Origin: Nitrospira defluvii
GTDB lineage: Bacteria; Nitrospirota; Nitrospiria; Nitrospirales; Nitrospiraceae
Direction: 5' to 3'
Assembly: GCA_016199015.1 (NCBI GenBank)
Contig: JACQHN010000275.1
Span: forward strand, 1 to 18,028
DNA length: 18,028 bases
Below, one piece after another: positions 1 to 6,832 of the stretch (its first letter is position 1; every line of letters begins with the position of its first letter). The notes beneath the pieces are model-generated. The model made no database searches. It was not told where the DNA came from and saw only the letters and a program-made list of their open reading frames with translations. The translations under genes and the position numbers were made by a program.

Positions 1-1
1 C

Positions 2-523
2 ACCGGCATCGAGGCGTCGCTGACCGGACATTTAGTGCTCAGCACCTTGCACACCAATAGCGCGGTGGAAACCATCACCCGACTCTTGGACATGGGCTGT
101 GATTCGTTCAGTTTCGCGGACGCCATGCTGGGAGTCCTGGCTCAGCGGTTGGCCCGGCGGATCTGCAAAGACTGCCGAGAAGCCTATCCGCCGTCAAAAG
201 AAGAGCACGAGGAACTGCGGCAAGGGTATGGGCCCGAGCAGTGGGATACACTCGGAATTGCCTACGACAACACCTTCCGCCTGTATCGAGGCAAGGGATG
301 CGACACGTGTAATCGTACAGGCCTGAAAGGACGCGTGGCGCTCCATGAGCTGTTATTGGGAACCGACCAGATGAAGCGGTTGATTCAAAACAAGGCGAAG
401 ACCGCTGAAATGGTTCAGGCCGGCATGTCGGAAGGGATGACCACCCTCGTCCAAGACGGCATCCAAAAGGTGTTGCAAGGCCACACGACCTACAAGGAAG
501 TCAAAGCCGTCGCCATCAAATAA
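2..523 (+). CDS. GspE/PilB-family secretion/pilus assembly ATPase, C-terminal part (5' truncated by window)
   Basis: The reading frame is already open at base 2 and ends at TAA 521-523, so about 173 C-terminal residues of a larger protein are visible. The segment GHLVLSTLHTNSAVETITRL is the hallmark end of the type II secretion/type IV pilus ATPase core (His box). It is followed by LAQRLARRICKDC and later GCDTCNRTGLKGR. The two CxxC pairs, about 47 residues apart, form the zinc-binding tetracysteine motif of GspE/PilB proteins. The C-terminus (GMTTLVQDGIQKVLQGHTT) is also typical. Such hexameric cytoplasmic ATPases drive pseudopilus or pilus assembly. The Walker A region lies upstream of the window, and the fragment alone does not separate GspE from PilB. 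The gene converges on the TPR lipoprotein gene with only 29 bases between stop codons, and I see no clear terminator hairpin there. Confidence 0.92.
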   Translation, partial: TGIEASLTGHLVLSTLHTNSAVETITRLLDMGCDSFSFADAMLGVLAQRLARRICKDCREAYPPSKEEHEELRQGYGPEQWDTLGIAYDNTFRLYRGKGCDTCNRTGLKGRVALHELLLGTDQMKRLIQNKAKTAEMVQAGMSEGMTTLVQDGIQKVLQGHTTYKEVKAVAIK

Positions 524-552
524 TGTGGCCGACTCGCAACTAGGCTCAGGCT

Positions 553-1509
553 CTATCGTCCCGCCGGCGACGACTTCAGCCCATTCAACTCCTTCTTCAA
601 GCGCGCGACCTCCTCTACAAGCCCCGACTTCCCCGCGCATTCCACGGCATGGGTCAGCGCCAAGATCGCATGCGTCACATCCCCTTGCGCCAGGTAACTT
701 CGATACGCCCGCTCAAAATAGGCCAGCGCACGATCGGAAATTCCACGACGATCGGTTATCCCGCCCAATCGCAAAAGGTCGGCAGCGATCTCGGATCGAC
801 GTTCCGCCGCCTTATCCAAGTCCAAGGCTCGCTCGTATTCCCCTTCTGCGACATCATACTGCTGGCGGGCTTCCGCCAAGAGTCCAAGGTTCACGTGGTT
901 ACTGGCCTCGAGTTCCACATTTCCCGCCGCCTGATTCAAGGCCATCGCCTGCTGGAACAACTGTTCCGCTTGCTCGTCCTCACCCCTCGCCTGTCGCGCC
1001 AATCCGAGATTGTTCAGCAAGACGGCTTCTGCTGACCGATCCTTTCTGTGCTGGGCAATTTCCAGCGCCTGCCGATAGAGCCGCTCGGCTTCCTGCACAC
1101 GTCCCGATCGATGTTCGGCAGCCCCCAATGCGATGAGACTCTCGAGCAGGAGGCTGGGCTCCCCGAGTTGTTGCGCCAATGCGACGGCCCGCCCATGAAG
1201 GCTGACGGCCTGAGACGTGGGTCCTCGACGAAGGACGACCTGTCCGAGACCATTGAGCGCACCAATGAGTCCCTTCACATCGTCGAGGCTCTCCGCCGTC
1301 TGACGCGCCGTCTCATACGCATCTCCTGCACGTGCCACATCCCCTCGGGTCAGCCAACGCTCACCCTGCATCAGCAATGTTTCGATCTGAGTGGCCAAGG
1401 GTCCAGGCGAAGAAGATGGAGCAGGCGGTGGTGGATGTGCACAGCCCAGCAGGACCATTCCCGCCAACACACAGAACCCCCTGGCAAGCCCACGTATCGT
1501 CACGATCAT
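553..1509 (-). CDS. TPR-repeat lipoprotein, last gene of the Mla-type operon
   Basis: This encodes 318 residues. The N-terminus has two basic residues, a hydrophobic stretch and a lipobox (VLLGC, Cys23), followed by a Pro/Ser-rich linker. This predicts a signal-peptidase II lipoprotein anchored in the outer or inner membrane facing the periplasm. From about residue 41 to 300 the protein is a run of roughly six tetratricopeptide repeats, with motifs such as LLNNLGLARQARGEDEQAEQ and ASNHVNLGLLAEARQQYDVA. TPR arrays are protein-protein scaffolds, and no catalytic residues are seen. The start ATG overlaps the stop of the upstream mlaD-like gene in an ATGA, so the two are probably translationally coupled. 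Position in the operon suggests a partner of the lipid transporter, perhaps its outer-membrane or periplasmic contact; that role is inference only. Confidence 0.85.
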   Translation of the reverse strand: MIVTIRGLARGFCVLAGMVLLGCAHPPPPAPSSSPGPLATQIETLLMQGERWLTRGDVARAGDAYETARQTAESLDDVKGLIGALNGLGQVVLRRGPTSQAVSLHGRAVALAQQLGEPSLLLESLIALGAAEHRSGRVQEAERLYRQALEIAQHRKDRSAEAVLLNNLGLARQARGEDEQAEQLFQQAMALNQAAGNVELEASNHVNLGLLAEARQQYDVAEGEYERALDLDKAAERRSEIAADLLRLGGITDRRGISDRALAYFERAYRSYLAQGDVTHAILALTHAVECAGKSGLVEEVARLKKELNGLKSSPAGR

Positions 1510-2501
1510 CGATGGAGTTGATCTCCCCGCAGGCTCTGTGGTCCCGTCGGGGAAGCGGTGGCCTGAGGTTTCGGCGCCGGCCCGGCGTTCTGCGCAAAGC
1601 GGTTAAACGGAAACGTCTGCTTCGCGCCACGCACCAAGACCGACATGTCTGTCAACGTAGTCTGCGCCGTCTGGATGACGGGGAGCAGCTCCTGGCTCAC
1701 CTCCCCCACCGAGTCAGAGAGGCGCTTCACGCTGGTGAGCGTTGAGTGAGTACTGTCCAGGATAGCCGGTAATTTGCTCGTGGTGTGCTGCACGTCTGCC
1801 ATAACACGATCGACTACTCCGAGCGTTCGCTGAATCGAGCCGGTCATGGCAGGAAGTGCAGCCGCCGTCTGCTCCACCGACGCGACCGTGCGCTGCACCG
1901 AGACGACGACTGCCGGCAGGTCTTGGGTCGCCTGCGCCACCTGCTCCAGCGCCTTGCTCCCGGCTTTCAGGCCGCCCTGCAGATCTTGAGTGATGGTTTC
2001 GACCCGCAGCAGCGTCTGCTTCACGGCCATCAGCACCGGTTCGATTTCGTTGAGGAGATCTCCGATGTCTCTCGGTTCAACCGCGCGAATCGTCGCCCCA
2101 TCGGTTAAGATCGGACTACCGGAGGTGCCCATTCCGATATCGACCTGTGTTTGACCCACCACCACGCCGCTCTTGGTAATACGAAGGTCCGAATTCTCTT
2201 TCACCATGGTTTGATACCGAGTTAAGAGCTGCAATTGCAGATCGACCGTCCCACGATCGTTGAGATCCACCTGCTTCACCCGTCCGATCGGTATCCCCGA
2301 CACGACGACCGGCGATCCCGGCTCCAGGCCATACGACTTACTCAGGCTGGCCTTTACGTAATATGTGGGTTCGAAGAGATGCTCGGTCTTCGACATCCAA
2401 AAACCGGCTACCGCAAGAATCAGCACGGGTATCAGCACGAAGGTGCCGACGATCTGCGCAAGCCGCCCGCTGGAAAGCTGATGTGAATAATGCATGCCCA
2501 T
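1506..2501 (-). CDS. mlaD: MlaD-like MCE-domain protein of lipid-transport ABC system
   Basis: This encodes 331 residues. One N-terminal membrane segment (about residues 15-36) is followed by an MCE domain (about 45-125), recognisable from YYVKASLSKSYGLEPGSPVV, then VSGIPIGRVKQVDL and later VVVGQTQVDIG. MCE proteins form hexameric rings that carry phospholipids across the periplasm on behalf of an MlaE/MlaF transporter. After the MCE domain comes a long, mostly helical region (about 140-290) with repeated Leu/Val/Thr heptad-like spacing, then a Pro-rich tail. This is longer than the compact E. coli MlaD (about 180 aa) and closer to Mce/PqiB-type extended helical barrels. GGAGAGG six bases before the ATG is a strong ribosome site. 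The gene lies 44 bases after the ATPase and overlaps the TPR lipoprotein start by 4 bases. Confidence 0.9.
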   Translation of the reverse strand: MGMHYSHQLSSGRLAQIVGTFVLIPVLILAVAGFWMSKTEHLFEPTYYVKASLSKSYGLEPGSPVVVSGIPIGRVKQVDLNDRGTVDLQLQLLTRYQTMVKENSDLRITKSGVVVGQTQVDIGMGTSGSPILTDGATIRAVEPRDIGDLLNEIEPVLMAVKQTLLRVETITQDLQGGLKAGSKALEQVAQATQDLPAVVVSVQRTVASVEQTAAALPAMTGSIQRTLGVVDRVMADVQHTTSKLPAILDSTHSTLTSVKRLSDSVGEVSQELLPVIQTAQTTLTDMSVLVRGAKQTFPFNRFAQNAGPAPKPQATASPTGPQSLRGDQLHR

Positions 2502-2545
2502 CGATCACCTCTCCGTCTCGCTGGACCTCGTATCCATCATGCAGC

Positions 2546-3277
2546 CTATCCCAGATAGTGCCTGAGCGTCGAGGCAACAGCCTCGGCCAATGCGGCACGA
2601 GGCCCATCGGCTTCCACGCGGCCGTTGCGAAGCAGGACGAGGCGATCGGCCCCTTCAATGAAGGGAGAGAACGAACGCAACGCCGCGACGACCGTCAGGG
2701 TTCGGGTACGCTGCCTTTCTTCCACATAGGCCTTGAGCGCCAGGACCATCTCCGCGTCTAAGCCGGCCACCGGATCATCCAGCAGCAGCACGTCCGGATC
2801 GAGCATGAGGGCGCGGGCGATGGCCCCCCGCCGCACTTCGCCTTGATTGAGCTCCGCGGGAAACCGGTCCCGCATGGGGACCAGACGCAACCGTTCCAAC
2901 TGGGCCATCACGGCGCTCTCGCGATCACGCTCCGACATCGATGCGCGGTGGTATCGTAGCGGCAAGGCCACATTGTTGAACAGCGTCATATTGCTCAGTA
3001 AACCCGGCTGCTGAAGCACGGTTCCCAGCCGGAGTCGAACGGGACTCGACTCATCATTCAAATCCACCACCCACTCGTGGCCCAGCAGAATCACGCGGCC
3101 CGCTTGCGGCGAGACAAGCCCCGCCGCGAGCTCCAGGATCAAGCTTTTCCCCGAGCGGCTCGGTCCTACGACGGCGACGAACTCACCGGCACCGATACGC
3201 AGATCCACATCCAGCCGATGAGGACTGCCCAGCATGGGCATCCGGACCTGTTCCAGAATGAGGGCCGCCTCATTCAT
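2546..3277 (-). CDS. mlaF: MlaF-like ABC ATPase with non-canonical catalytic motifs
   Basis: This encodes 243 residues from the ATG that overlaps the permease stop (ATGA, 3274-3277). A frame open to 3403 exists, but its extra 42 residues lie inside mlaE and do not look like ABC protein. Visible motifs: Walker A GPSRSGKS (38-45), Q-loop Gln89/Gln90 (GTVLQQPGLL), signature LNQGE (143-147, instead of LSGGQ), Walker B VLLLD (163-167) and D-loop AGLD (171-174). Three departures stand out. The signature lacks the usual serine, the catalytic Glu after Walker B is Asp168, and the switch-loop His is absent where V-T-H-D is expected (VVAALRSF, about 196-203). The family powers lipid movement through MlaE. 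Here ATP binding looks possible but hydrolysis may be slow or altered. Neighbours mlaE and mlaD make the assignment secure. Confidence 0.9.
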   Translation of the reverse strand: MNEAALILEQVRMPMLGSPHRLDVDLRIGAGEFVAVVGPSRSGKSLILELAAGLVSPQAGRVILLGHEWVVDLNDESSPVRLRLGTVLQQPGLLSNMTLFNNVALPLRYHRASMSERDRESAVMAQLERLRLVPMRDRFPAELNQGEVRRGAIARALMLDPDVLLLDDPVAGLDAEMVLALKAYVEERQRTRTLTVVAALRSFSPFIEGADRLVLLRNGRVEADGPRAALAEAVASTLRHYLG

Positions 3278-4053
3278 AAGTACAGCGGCACCGTCACGAC
3301 GACATCGATCAGCAGGCACAGCACAAATGAATTGATCATCGCCCGCGTCGTCTGTTGCGGCACTTCCGTAAAGGACGATCTGACGGCCAGACCATGATGA
3401 CAACAGACGGCCGCGACCGCCGATCCAAACAGCAGCCCTTTGAGCGCGGTCAATGCAACATCCGACGAGGACAGCGCCTTCATCACCCCCTCCAGGAATG
3501 CATAGAAGGGAATCGTGAGTTGCGCATTGGCCACAAGGTAGCCACCAAGCACCGCGACCACGTCGAAATACAACGTCAGGCAGATCATCGACAACACCAT
3601 GCCGACCATGCGAGGCATGATGACGAATCGGCTGATGGGGATTCCCATGAGCCGGAGTGCGACCACTTCGCGCGTGACCGACATATTACCCAACTCTGTC
3701 GCAATGGCCGTCCCCGATCGACCGACCACAATGAAGGCCGTCAACAAGGGCCCCAGTTCGCGGATCACGGTCACGACAATAATGCTCCCGACCAGCCCGC
3801 CGGCGCCGAGCTTGGGAAGCTGTGTCCCTGCCTGCGTAATGATGATGATGCCCACCAAGAGGGCGATGACGGTCGTCACGGGCAACGCGTCCACCCCGGT
3901 GAAAAGAATTTGCCTGACCAGGACCAGCCAGGATTCCCGACGTCCCTGCCTTGTCGGGAGAATTAAATCTAGCAAGGCTTGCGAAGCGAGCGTGGCCAGT
4001 GCCGCCAGGTAGGCATAGCCCGCGATGGTTTTGCGTCCCACCCACTCGATCAT
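3274..4053 (-). CDS. mlaE: MlaE/YrbE-family permease of lipid-transport ABC system
   Basis: This encodes 259 residues from the ATG at 4053, which matches the usual length of the MlaE/YrbE (permease) family. Several hydrophobic membrane segments are visible, along with the conserved core GSIIVVTVIRELGPLLTAFI and GRSGTAIATELGNM, diagnostic of the family. It is an inner-membrane dimer that couples the MlaF-like ATPase to the MlaD-like ring and moves phospholipids between inner membrane and periplasm. A longer frame begins at GTG 4116, but that codon has no ribosome site and lies only a few bases from the predicted transcription start. ATG 4053 has GGAGG about 13 bases upstream, a rather long spacing. 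This is the first gene of the operon, and its stop overlaps the ATPase start. Confidence 0.9.
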   Translation of the reverse strand: MIEWVGRKTIAGYAYLAALATLASQALLDLILPTRQGRRESWLVLVRQILFTGVDALPVTTVIALLVGIIIITQAGTQLPKLGAGGLVGSIIVVTVIRELGPLLTAFIVVGRSGTAIATELGNMSVTREVVALRLMGIPISRFVIMPRMVGMVLSMICLTLYFDVVAVLGGYLVANAQLTIPFYAFLEGVMKALSSSDVALTALKGLLFGSAVAAVCCHHGLAVRSSFTEVPQQTTRAMINSFVLCLLIDVVVTVPLYL

Positions 4054-4129
4054 GCGTTGTGAAGAGCCTCCATCACGAAGCAGAGTGGTCCGCCGGACCC
4101 ATCCCGTGCAGGTCACGACGTCCGGCGAA

Positions 4130-4158
4130 ATTGTAGGGAAGCATTAGACGTAAAGCAA
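4130..4158 (-). promoter_or_regulatory. Sigma70-type promoter of the mlaE-mlaF-mlaD-TPR operon
   Basis: On the minus strand TTGCTT (4153-4158) is followed after 17 bases by TACAAT (4130-4135), a good housekeeping-sigma match with ideal spacing. Transcription would begin near 4122, leaving a leader of about 70 bases before ATG 4053. This supports the shorter mlaE start. Confidence 0.6.
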
Positions 4159-4279
4159 TGACGACCGGTCCCGCTATTCCGGACCACCCCATGAGGGTGC
4201 CCCCTGCAGAACATGCCAGGGTCAGTCGAACGAGAGGCGGATGAAGTCTCCGCGAGAATCTGGCCTCGCGTGACCCTCC

Positions 4280-4609
4280 TTATAAGGGCTTAGTCTTGAT
4301 GACGAACTGCTGAATGCGCTGAAGTTGCGGGGGACGCATGGCGAGGAACTCCACCCCAAACTTCCCGCCCCGCGCCCATCGAACAATGGCTTCATCCACA
4401 CGAACCGGCCACTCATGCCCATCCGACAGAAACAACGACACCTTCATCTGTAGTCCTGGCTGCACCGCACTCTCCGACTTGGCCATGCAGCCGGTAAAGG
4501 AGAGATCGAGCACCTCCCCCTCGCCCTCCACATCATCCTCTCCGAAGAACGCCAACCGGCAACCGATCGTTATCCGACGAGACTTTCTCGACTCTTTCGC
4601 TTCTTCCAC
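4280..4609 (-). CDS. PilZ-domain protein (first of the tandem pair along the window)
   Basis: This small cytoplasmic protein of 109 residues is essentially a bare PilZ domain. The c-di-GMP-binding signature is complete: RKSRR (R8-x3-R12) followed by DLSFTG (D35-x-S37-x-x-G40). The C-terminal half has the family strand and helix pattern, including AIVRWARGGKFGVEFL. PilZ proteins bind c-di-GMP and regulate motility, pili or exopolysaccharide; the target here is unknown. Start is GTG at 4609, with GGAGG four to five bases upstream, somewhat close. It lies 52 bases downstream of a second PilZ gene on the same strand, so the two are probably co-transcribed. The shared AxVRWA(R/K)GxxFGxEF block marks them as paralogues. 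Confidence 0.85.
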   Translation of the reverse strand: MEEAKESRKSRRITIGCRLAFFGEDDVEGEGEVLDLSFTGCMAKSESAVQPGLQMKVSLFLSDGHEWPVRVDEAIVRWARGGKFGVEFLAMRPPQLQRIQQFVIKTKPL

Positions 4610-4661
4610 GACTCCTCCACTTCACCAGGACCATGCGGCAGCCGCAACCACGTCGACGGGC

Positions 4662-5042
4662 TTACTGGTTGGACGTGCCGGCGGCCGCGAGAAATTTGCG
4701 CAGCCGATTCATCTCGGCAGCCCCGAGAGACACAAATTCCAATCCAAAACACTGGCCTTTGGCCCAACGCACCAGGGCTAAATCGACGGTCGTCGGAGCT
4801 TCCTCTCCTGGAAGGAGAATAATCAACGACATGGCATCTCCCACTTTCACCCCCGCGTCGCTCTCGACTTTACAACCCTTGATGGAGAGATTGATCACGG
4901 ACCCCTCTCCTTCCGTATCGCCACTGAACGTTATGGAGAGGGCAAAGCGGGCAAACGAGAGCAGGCACGTCGGCGGTACAACACGCCGCTGGTGCTGTCG
5001 TAATTCAATACGCTTGTCGGGTACCTGATTGGATTGATCCAT
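4662..5042 (-). CDS. PilZ-domain protein (second of the tandem pair)
   Basis: This encodes 126 residues with a single PilZ domain. Binding motifs are RQHQR (R15-x3-R19) and NLSIKG (N51-x-S53-x-x-G56), so c-di-GMP binding is likely. The block ALVRWAKGQCFGLEFVSL aligns with the downstream neighbour, indicating tandem duplication. This copy has about 13 residues before the first motif Arg and a slightly longer C-terminal helix. The start ATG 5042 has no strong ribosome site, and a TATACT -10-like box lies about 45 bases upstream. Nothing in the sequence identifies its effector. Nearby envelope and pilus-type genes fit a surface-structure role, but that is inference. Confidence 0.85.
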   Translation of the reverse strand: MDQSNQVPDKRIELRQHQRRVVPPTCLLSFARFALSITFSGDTEGEGSVINLSIKGCKVESDAGVKVGDAMSLIILLPGEEAPTTVDLALVRWAKGQCFGLEFVSLGAAEMNRLRKFLAAAGTSNQ

Positions 5043-5208
5043 GACGGAGCGAGCGATGCGATCGTGTCCTGCGTCCAGCTAGGAGCAGTATAGCGTAAGA
5101 AGCCGCCGCCGCCGAATACTTCTCATCATTTCACAGGCTGGGCACCCTTCAAGATCCTGCGAGATCCTGAACCGAACGATCATCGACTCCGTCGCGAAGG
5201 CGGACCTA
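5043..5208. promoter_or_regulatory. Intergenic region with probable promoter for the PilZ pair
   Basis: On the minus strand TATACT (complement of 5087-5092) sits about 45 bases before the PilZ start; the -35 match is poor. A short direct repeat, AGATCCTG at 5152-5159 and again at 5162-5169, and a weak GC hairpin near 5189-5205 close to the lpxL stop are the only other structures seen. Confidence 0.35.
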
Positions 5209-6147
5209 CTACCGCCGATAGACCGGCGGCTCTCCCGGCGGACGGCTCTTGAAGCGGCGATGCTGCCAAAAATATTGCTCCGGCACTCGACGGACGGCGC
5301 CCTCGATCAGGCGGTTGATGCGCACGGTATCCTCTAACACTTCGCCGGATGGGAACTGATCGAGCGCCGGCCCCACTTCGATGTCATAGCCGCTTCCATC
5401 AGCCCTTCGATAGTAAAAACAAGGCACCACCGGCGCTCCACTTACTTTTGCCAATCGGGACGTGGCCGTGAGTGACGCCGCCGGTACCCCGAAAAACGGA
5501 GCGAACACACTACGCTTTGATCCCGCATCGATATCGGGGGCATACCACACCACCCGGTTCTTGGCCAATGCTCGAAGGACGCCCCTCATATCGCGGTGCT
5601 GAATGAGGTCCGAGTAGTAGCGGCTACGGCATCCGTTCGCGACCGTTTCCGCCACGACATCGTTTTGCGGCCGGTACACGATCGCGATCGGTTGCTCCAG
5701 CGCCAAAAGACGTCCGGCAAGTTCCGCCGTATGCAAATGTGCCCCACAGAGCAAAACTCCCCGTCCCTGTTGCAGCGCCTCTCGGATATGCTCCAATCCT
5801 TTGATCGTACACTCACAATGGGTGCGAGGATCCTTCGCCCACCACGCGAGTCCGATCTCCAACATACCCATTCCCATGGACTCGAAGCAGCGTAGGGCAA
5901 CCCGATTGCGCTCGGCGACAGCCTGGTGAGGAAAACATAACTCCAAATTCACTCGGACAATATCGCGCCGCCGGGTGAGTAGACCATGTAACAAGCGCCC
6001 ACATTGTCGGCCGAGGGCGAGCTGCCAACGGTAGGGAAGCAACGAGAGGAGGCGAAACAATCCGAAACCGACCCAGGTAGGCCAATAGAACGGGTGGTAG
6101 GGACTACGCGGCTGCGGCCGCTGGCTTCGTGTATTCGTGCTGGACAT
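5209..6147 (-). CDS. lpxL: Lipid A lauroyl/myristoyl acyltransferase (LpxL/HtrB family)
   Basis: This encodes 312 residues, the normal length for LpxL/LpxM/LpxP. These enzymes transfer a fatty acyl chain from acyl-ACP to Kdo2-lipid IVA on the cytoplasmic face of the inner membrane. An N-terminal hydrophobic anchor (about residues 24-38) is followed by the family landmarks: GVLLCGAH with the catalytic H-x4-E dyad (His137, Glu142), YRPQND where the family usually has YRP-x-N/D, DIDAGSKRSVFAPFFGVPAA (a recognised D-x-D-A-G block) and near the C-terminus PEQYFWQHRRFKSRP. All key residues appear intact. Which acyl chain is used cannot be read from the sequence. It is transcribed away from the IS element at 6225 and has its own promoter. 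Confidence 0.9.
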   Translation of the reverse strand: MSSTNTRSQRPQPRSPYHPFYWPTWVGFGLFRLLSLLPYRWQLALGRQCGRLLHGLLTRRRDIVRVNLELCFPHQAVAERNRVALRCFESMGMGMLEIGLAWWAKDPRTHCECTIKGLEHIREALQQGRGVLLCGAHLHTAELAGRLLALEQPIAIVYRPQNDVVAETVANGCRSRYYSDLIQHRDMRGVLRALAKNRVVWYAPDIDAGSKRSVFAPFFGVPAASLTATSRLAKVSGAPVVPCFYYRRADGSGYDIEVGPALDQFPSGEVLEDTVRINRLIEGAVRRVPEQYFWQHRRFKSRPPGEPPVYRR

Positions 6148-6164
6148 GGCCGAATGGGGAAGCC

Positions 6165-6193
6165 ATTGTAGGCAAATGGAGCGGCGAGCGCAA
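6165..6193 (-). promoter_or_regulatory. Sigma70-type promoter of lpxL
   Basis: On the minus strand TTGCGC (6188-6193), a 17-base spacer and TACAAT (6165-6170) lie just upstream of the ATG at 6147, so the leader would be short. The IS left end is 31 bases further upstream, so the insertion leaves the core promoter intact. Confidence 0.55.
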
Positions 6194-6224
6194 TCTCAAC
6201 TTGCGTCCGGTGTAGATAGCACAT

Positions 6225-6256
6225 TGAGCTCCCCCCGAAATTTCGTCTTCCACGGG
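6225..6256 (+). repeat. Left terminal inverted repeat of the IS3 element
   Basis: It starts with TGAGCT and contains CGTCTTCCAC at 6244-6253. It aligns without gaps to the reverse complement of 7477-7508, with about 24/32 identities. Confidence 0.85.
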
Positions 6257-6261
6257 TGACG

Positions 6262-6267
6262 TATAAT
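6262..6267 (+). promoter_or_regulatory. -10 box of the IS transposase promoter
   Basis: A perfect TATAAT lies just inside the left inverted repeat and about 26 bases before the preferred orfA start. The -35 is weak (TTTCGT at 6241-6246, 15-base spacer), as is common for IS3-type elements. Confidence 0.45.
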
Positions 6268-6292
6268 CGCAGTCCCCATGAAAGGGGAGACG

Positions 6293-6832
6293 ATGAAGAT
6301 ACCGAAGCAGCAATACACCTCCGAGTTTAAGAAATTGGCCGTCACGCGAGTCAAAGACGGGCTGACAGCCGGAGCGGCGGCCAAGGAGTTGGGGCTGGTC
6401 GAACAAACGTTACGGAACTGGGTCAAGGCGGCCGCGGCAGGCACCCTCAACGGTGTTGGCGCCAAGGTGGTCACGCCGGAGCAGATGGAATTTTCACGAC
6501 TGCGCGCCGAGAATGTGCGACTGAAGCGAGAGAACGAAATCCGAAAAAAGCGACGGCGTACGTTGCAAGGGACACCCTGTGAGGTACGCCTGGATCGAGG
6601 GGCAGCGCAAGGTCTACACCTTGGCCGAGATGTGTCGGGTCCTGGCGGTGAGCGAAAGCGGCTATCGCGCATGGACCCGTGGCGGCACGCCGGATCGTAC
6701 GCGGCTGACAGATGCACCGAGGCGGGCGCTGATCCGCGCCATTCACGCAGCCCTCAAGGGCGCCTACGGCAGCCCGAGAATGGTCAGGGAGTTGCGAGGA
6801 CGCGGGGGCCCGGCCAGCAAGGAACGGGTTGA
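6293..6832 (+). pseudogene. IS3-family transposase OrfA with probable one-base deletion
   Basis: The start ATG 6293 follows GGGGAGA; an alternative in-frame ATG is at 6278. The first 80 or so residues are a normal OrfA: a helix-turn-helix (YTSEFKKLAVTRVKDGLTAG, then KELGLVEQTLRNWV) and a leucine-zipper-like segment (MEFSRLRAENVRLKRENEI). The family normally continues ENEILKKATAYFARDTL-stop. Here the frame reads ENEIRKKRRRTLQG and runs on to 6832 through the orfB region. The expected tail (KKATAYVARDTL-stop, stop at 6580-6582) sits in the neighbouring frame. Losing one T from an ancestral CTG codon at about 6542 explains this exactly. An A AAA AAG slippery run (6544-6550) lies at the same spot, so a programmed slip that restores the normal end is an alternative. 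Confidence 0.72.

Noticed and set aside
524..552. Bidirectional terminator between the converging GspE/PilB and TPR genes
   Set aside because: No stable hairpin with a T-run on either strand in this 29-base gap.
525..1136. Plus-strand 203-codon open frame opposite the TPR lipoprotein gene
   Set aside because: It is Pro/Arg/Ser-rich with no domain pattern and mirrors the codon structure of the real minus-strand gene.
3278..3403. Upstream extension of the mlaF-like gene
   Set aside because: The 42 extra residues lie inside mlaE and do not resemble an ABC N-terminus; the ATGA overlap gives a natural start.
3355..3966. Plus-strand 203-codon open frame opposite mlaE
   Set aside because: The translation is His/Asp/Arg-rich and featureless, as expected antisense to a membrane protein; no ribosome site or homology was recognised.
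5152..5169. Short direct repeat AGATCCTG twice, as a possible operator or CRISPR-like unit
   Set aside because: Only two 8-base units two bases apart; too short to support a regulatory or CRISPR claim. No CRISPR array is visible anywhere in the window.
6583..6832. Extension of OrfA through the orfB region as a genuine longer protein
   Set aside because: Past the A-run the translation is Arg/Gly-rich and unlike any transposase; the correct tail is found in the adjacent frame.
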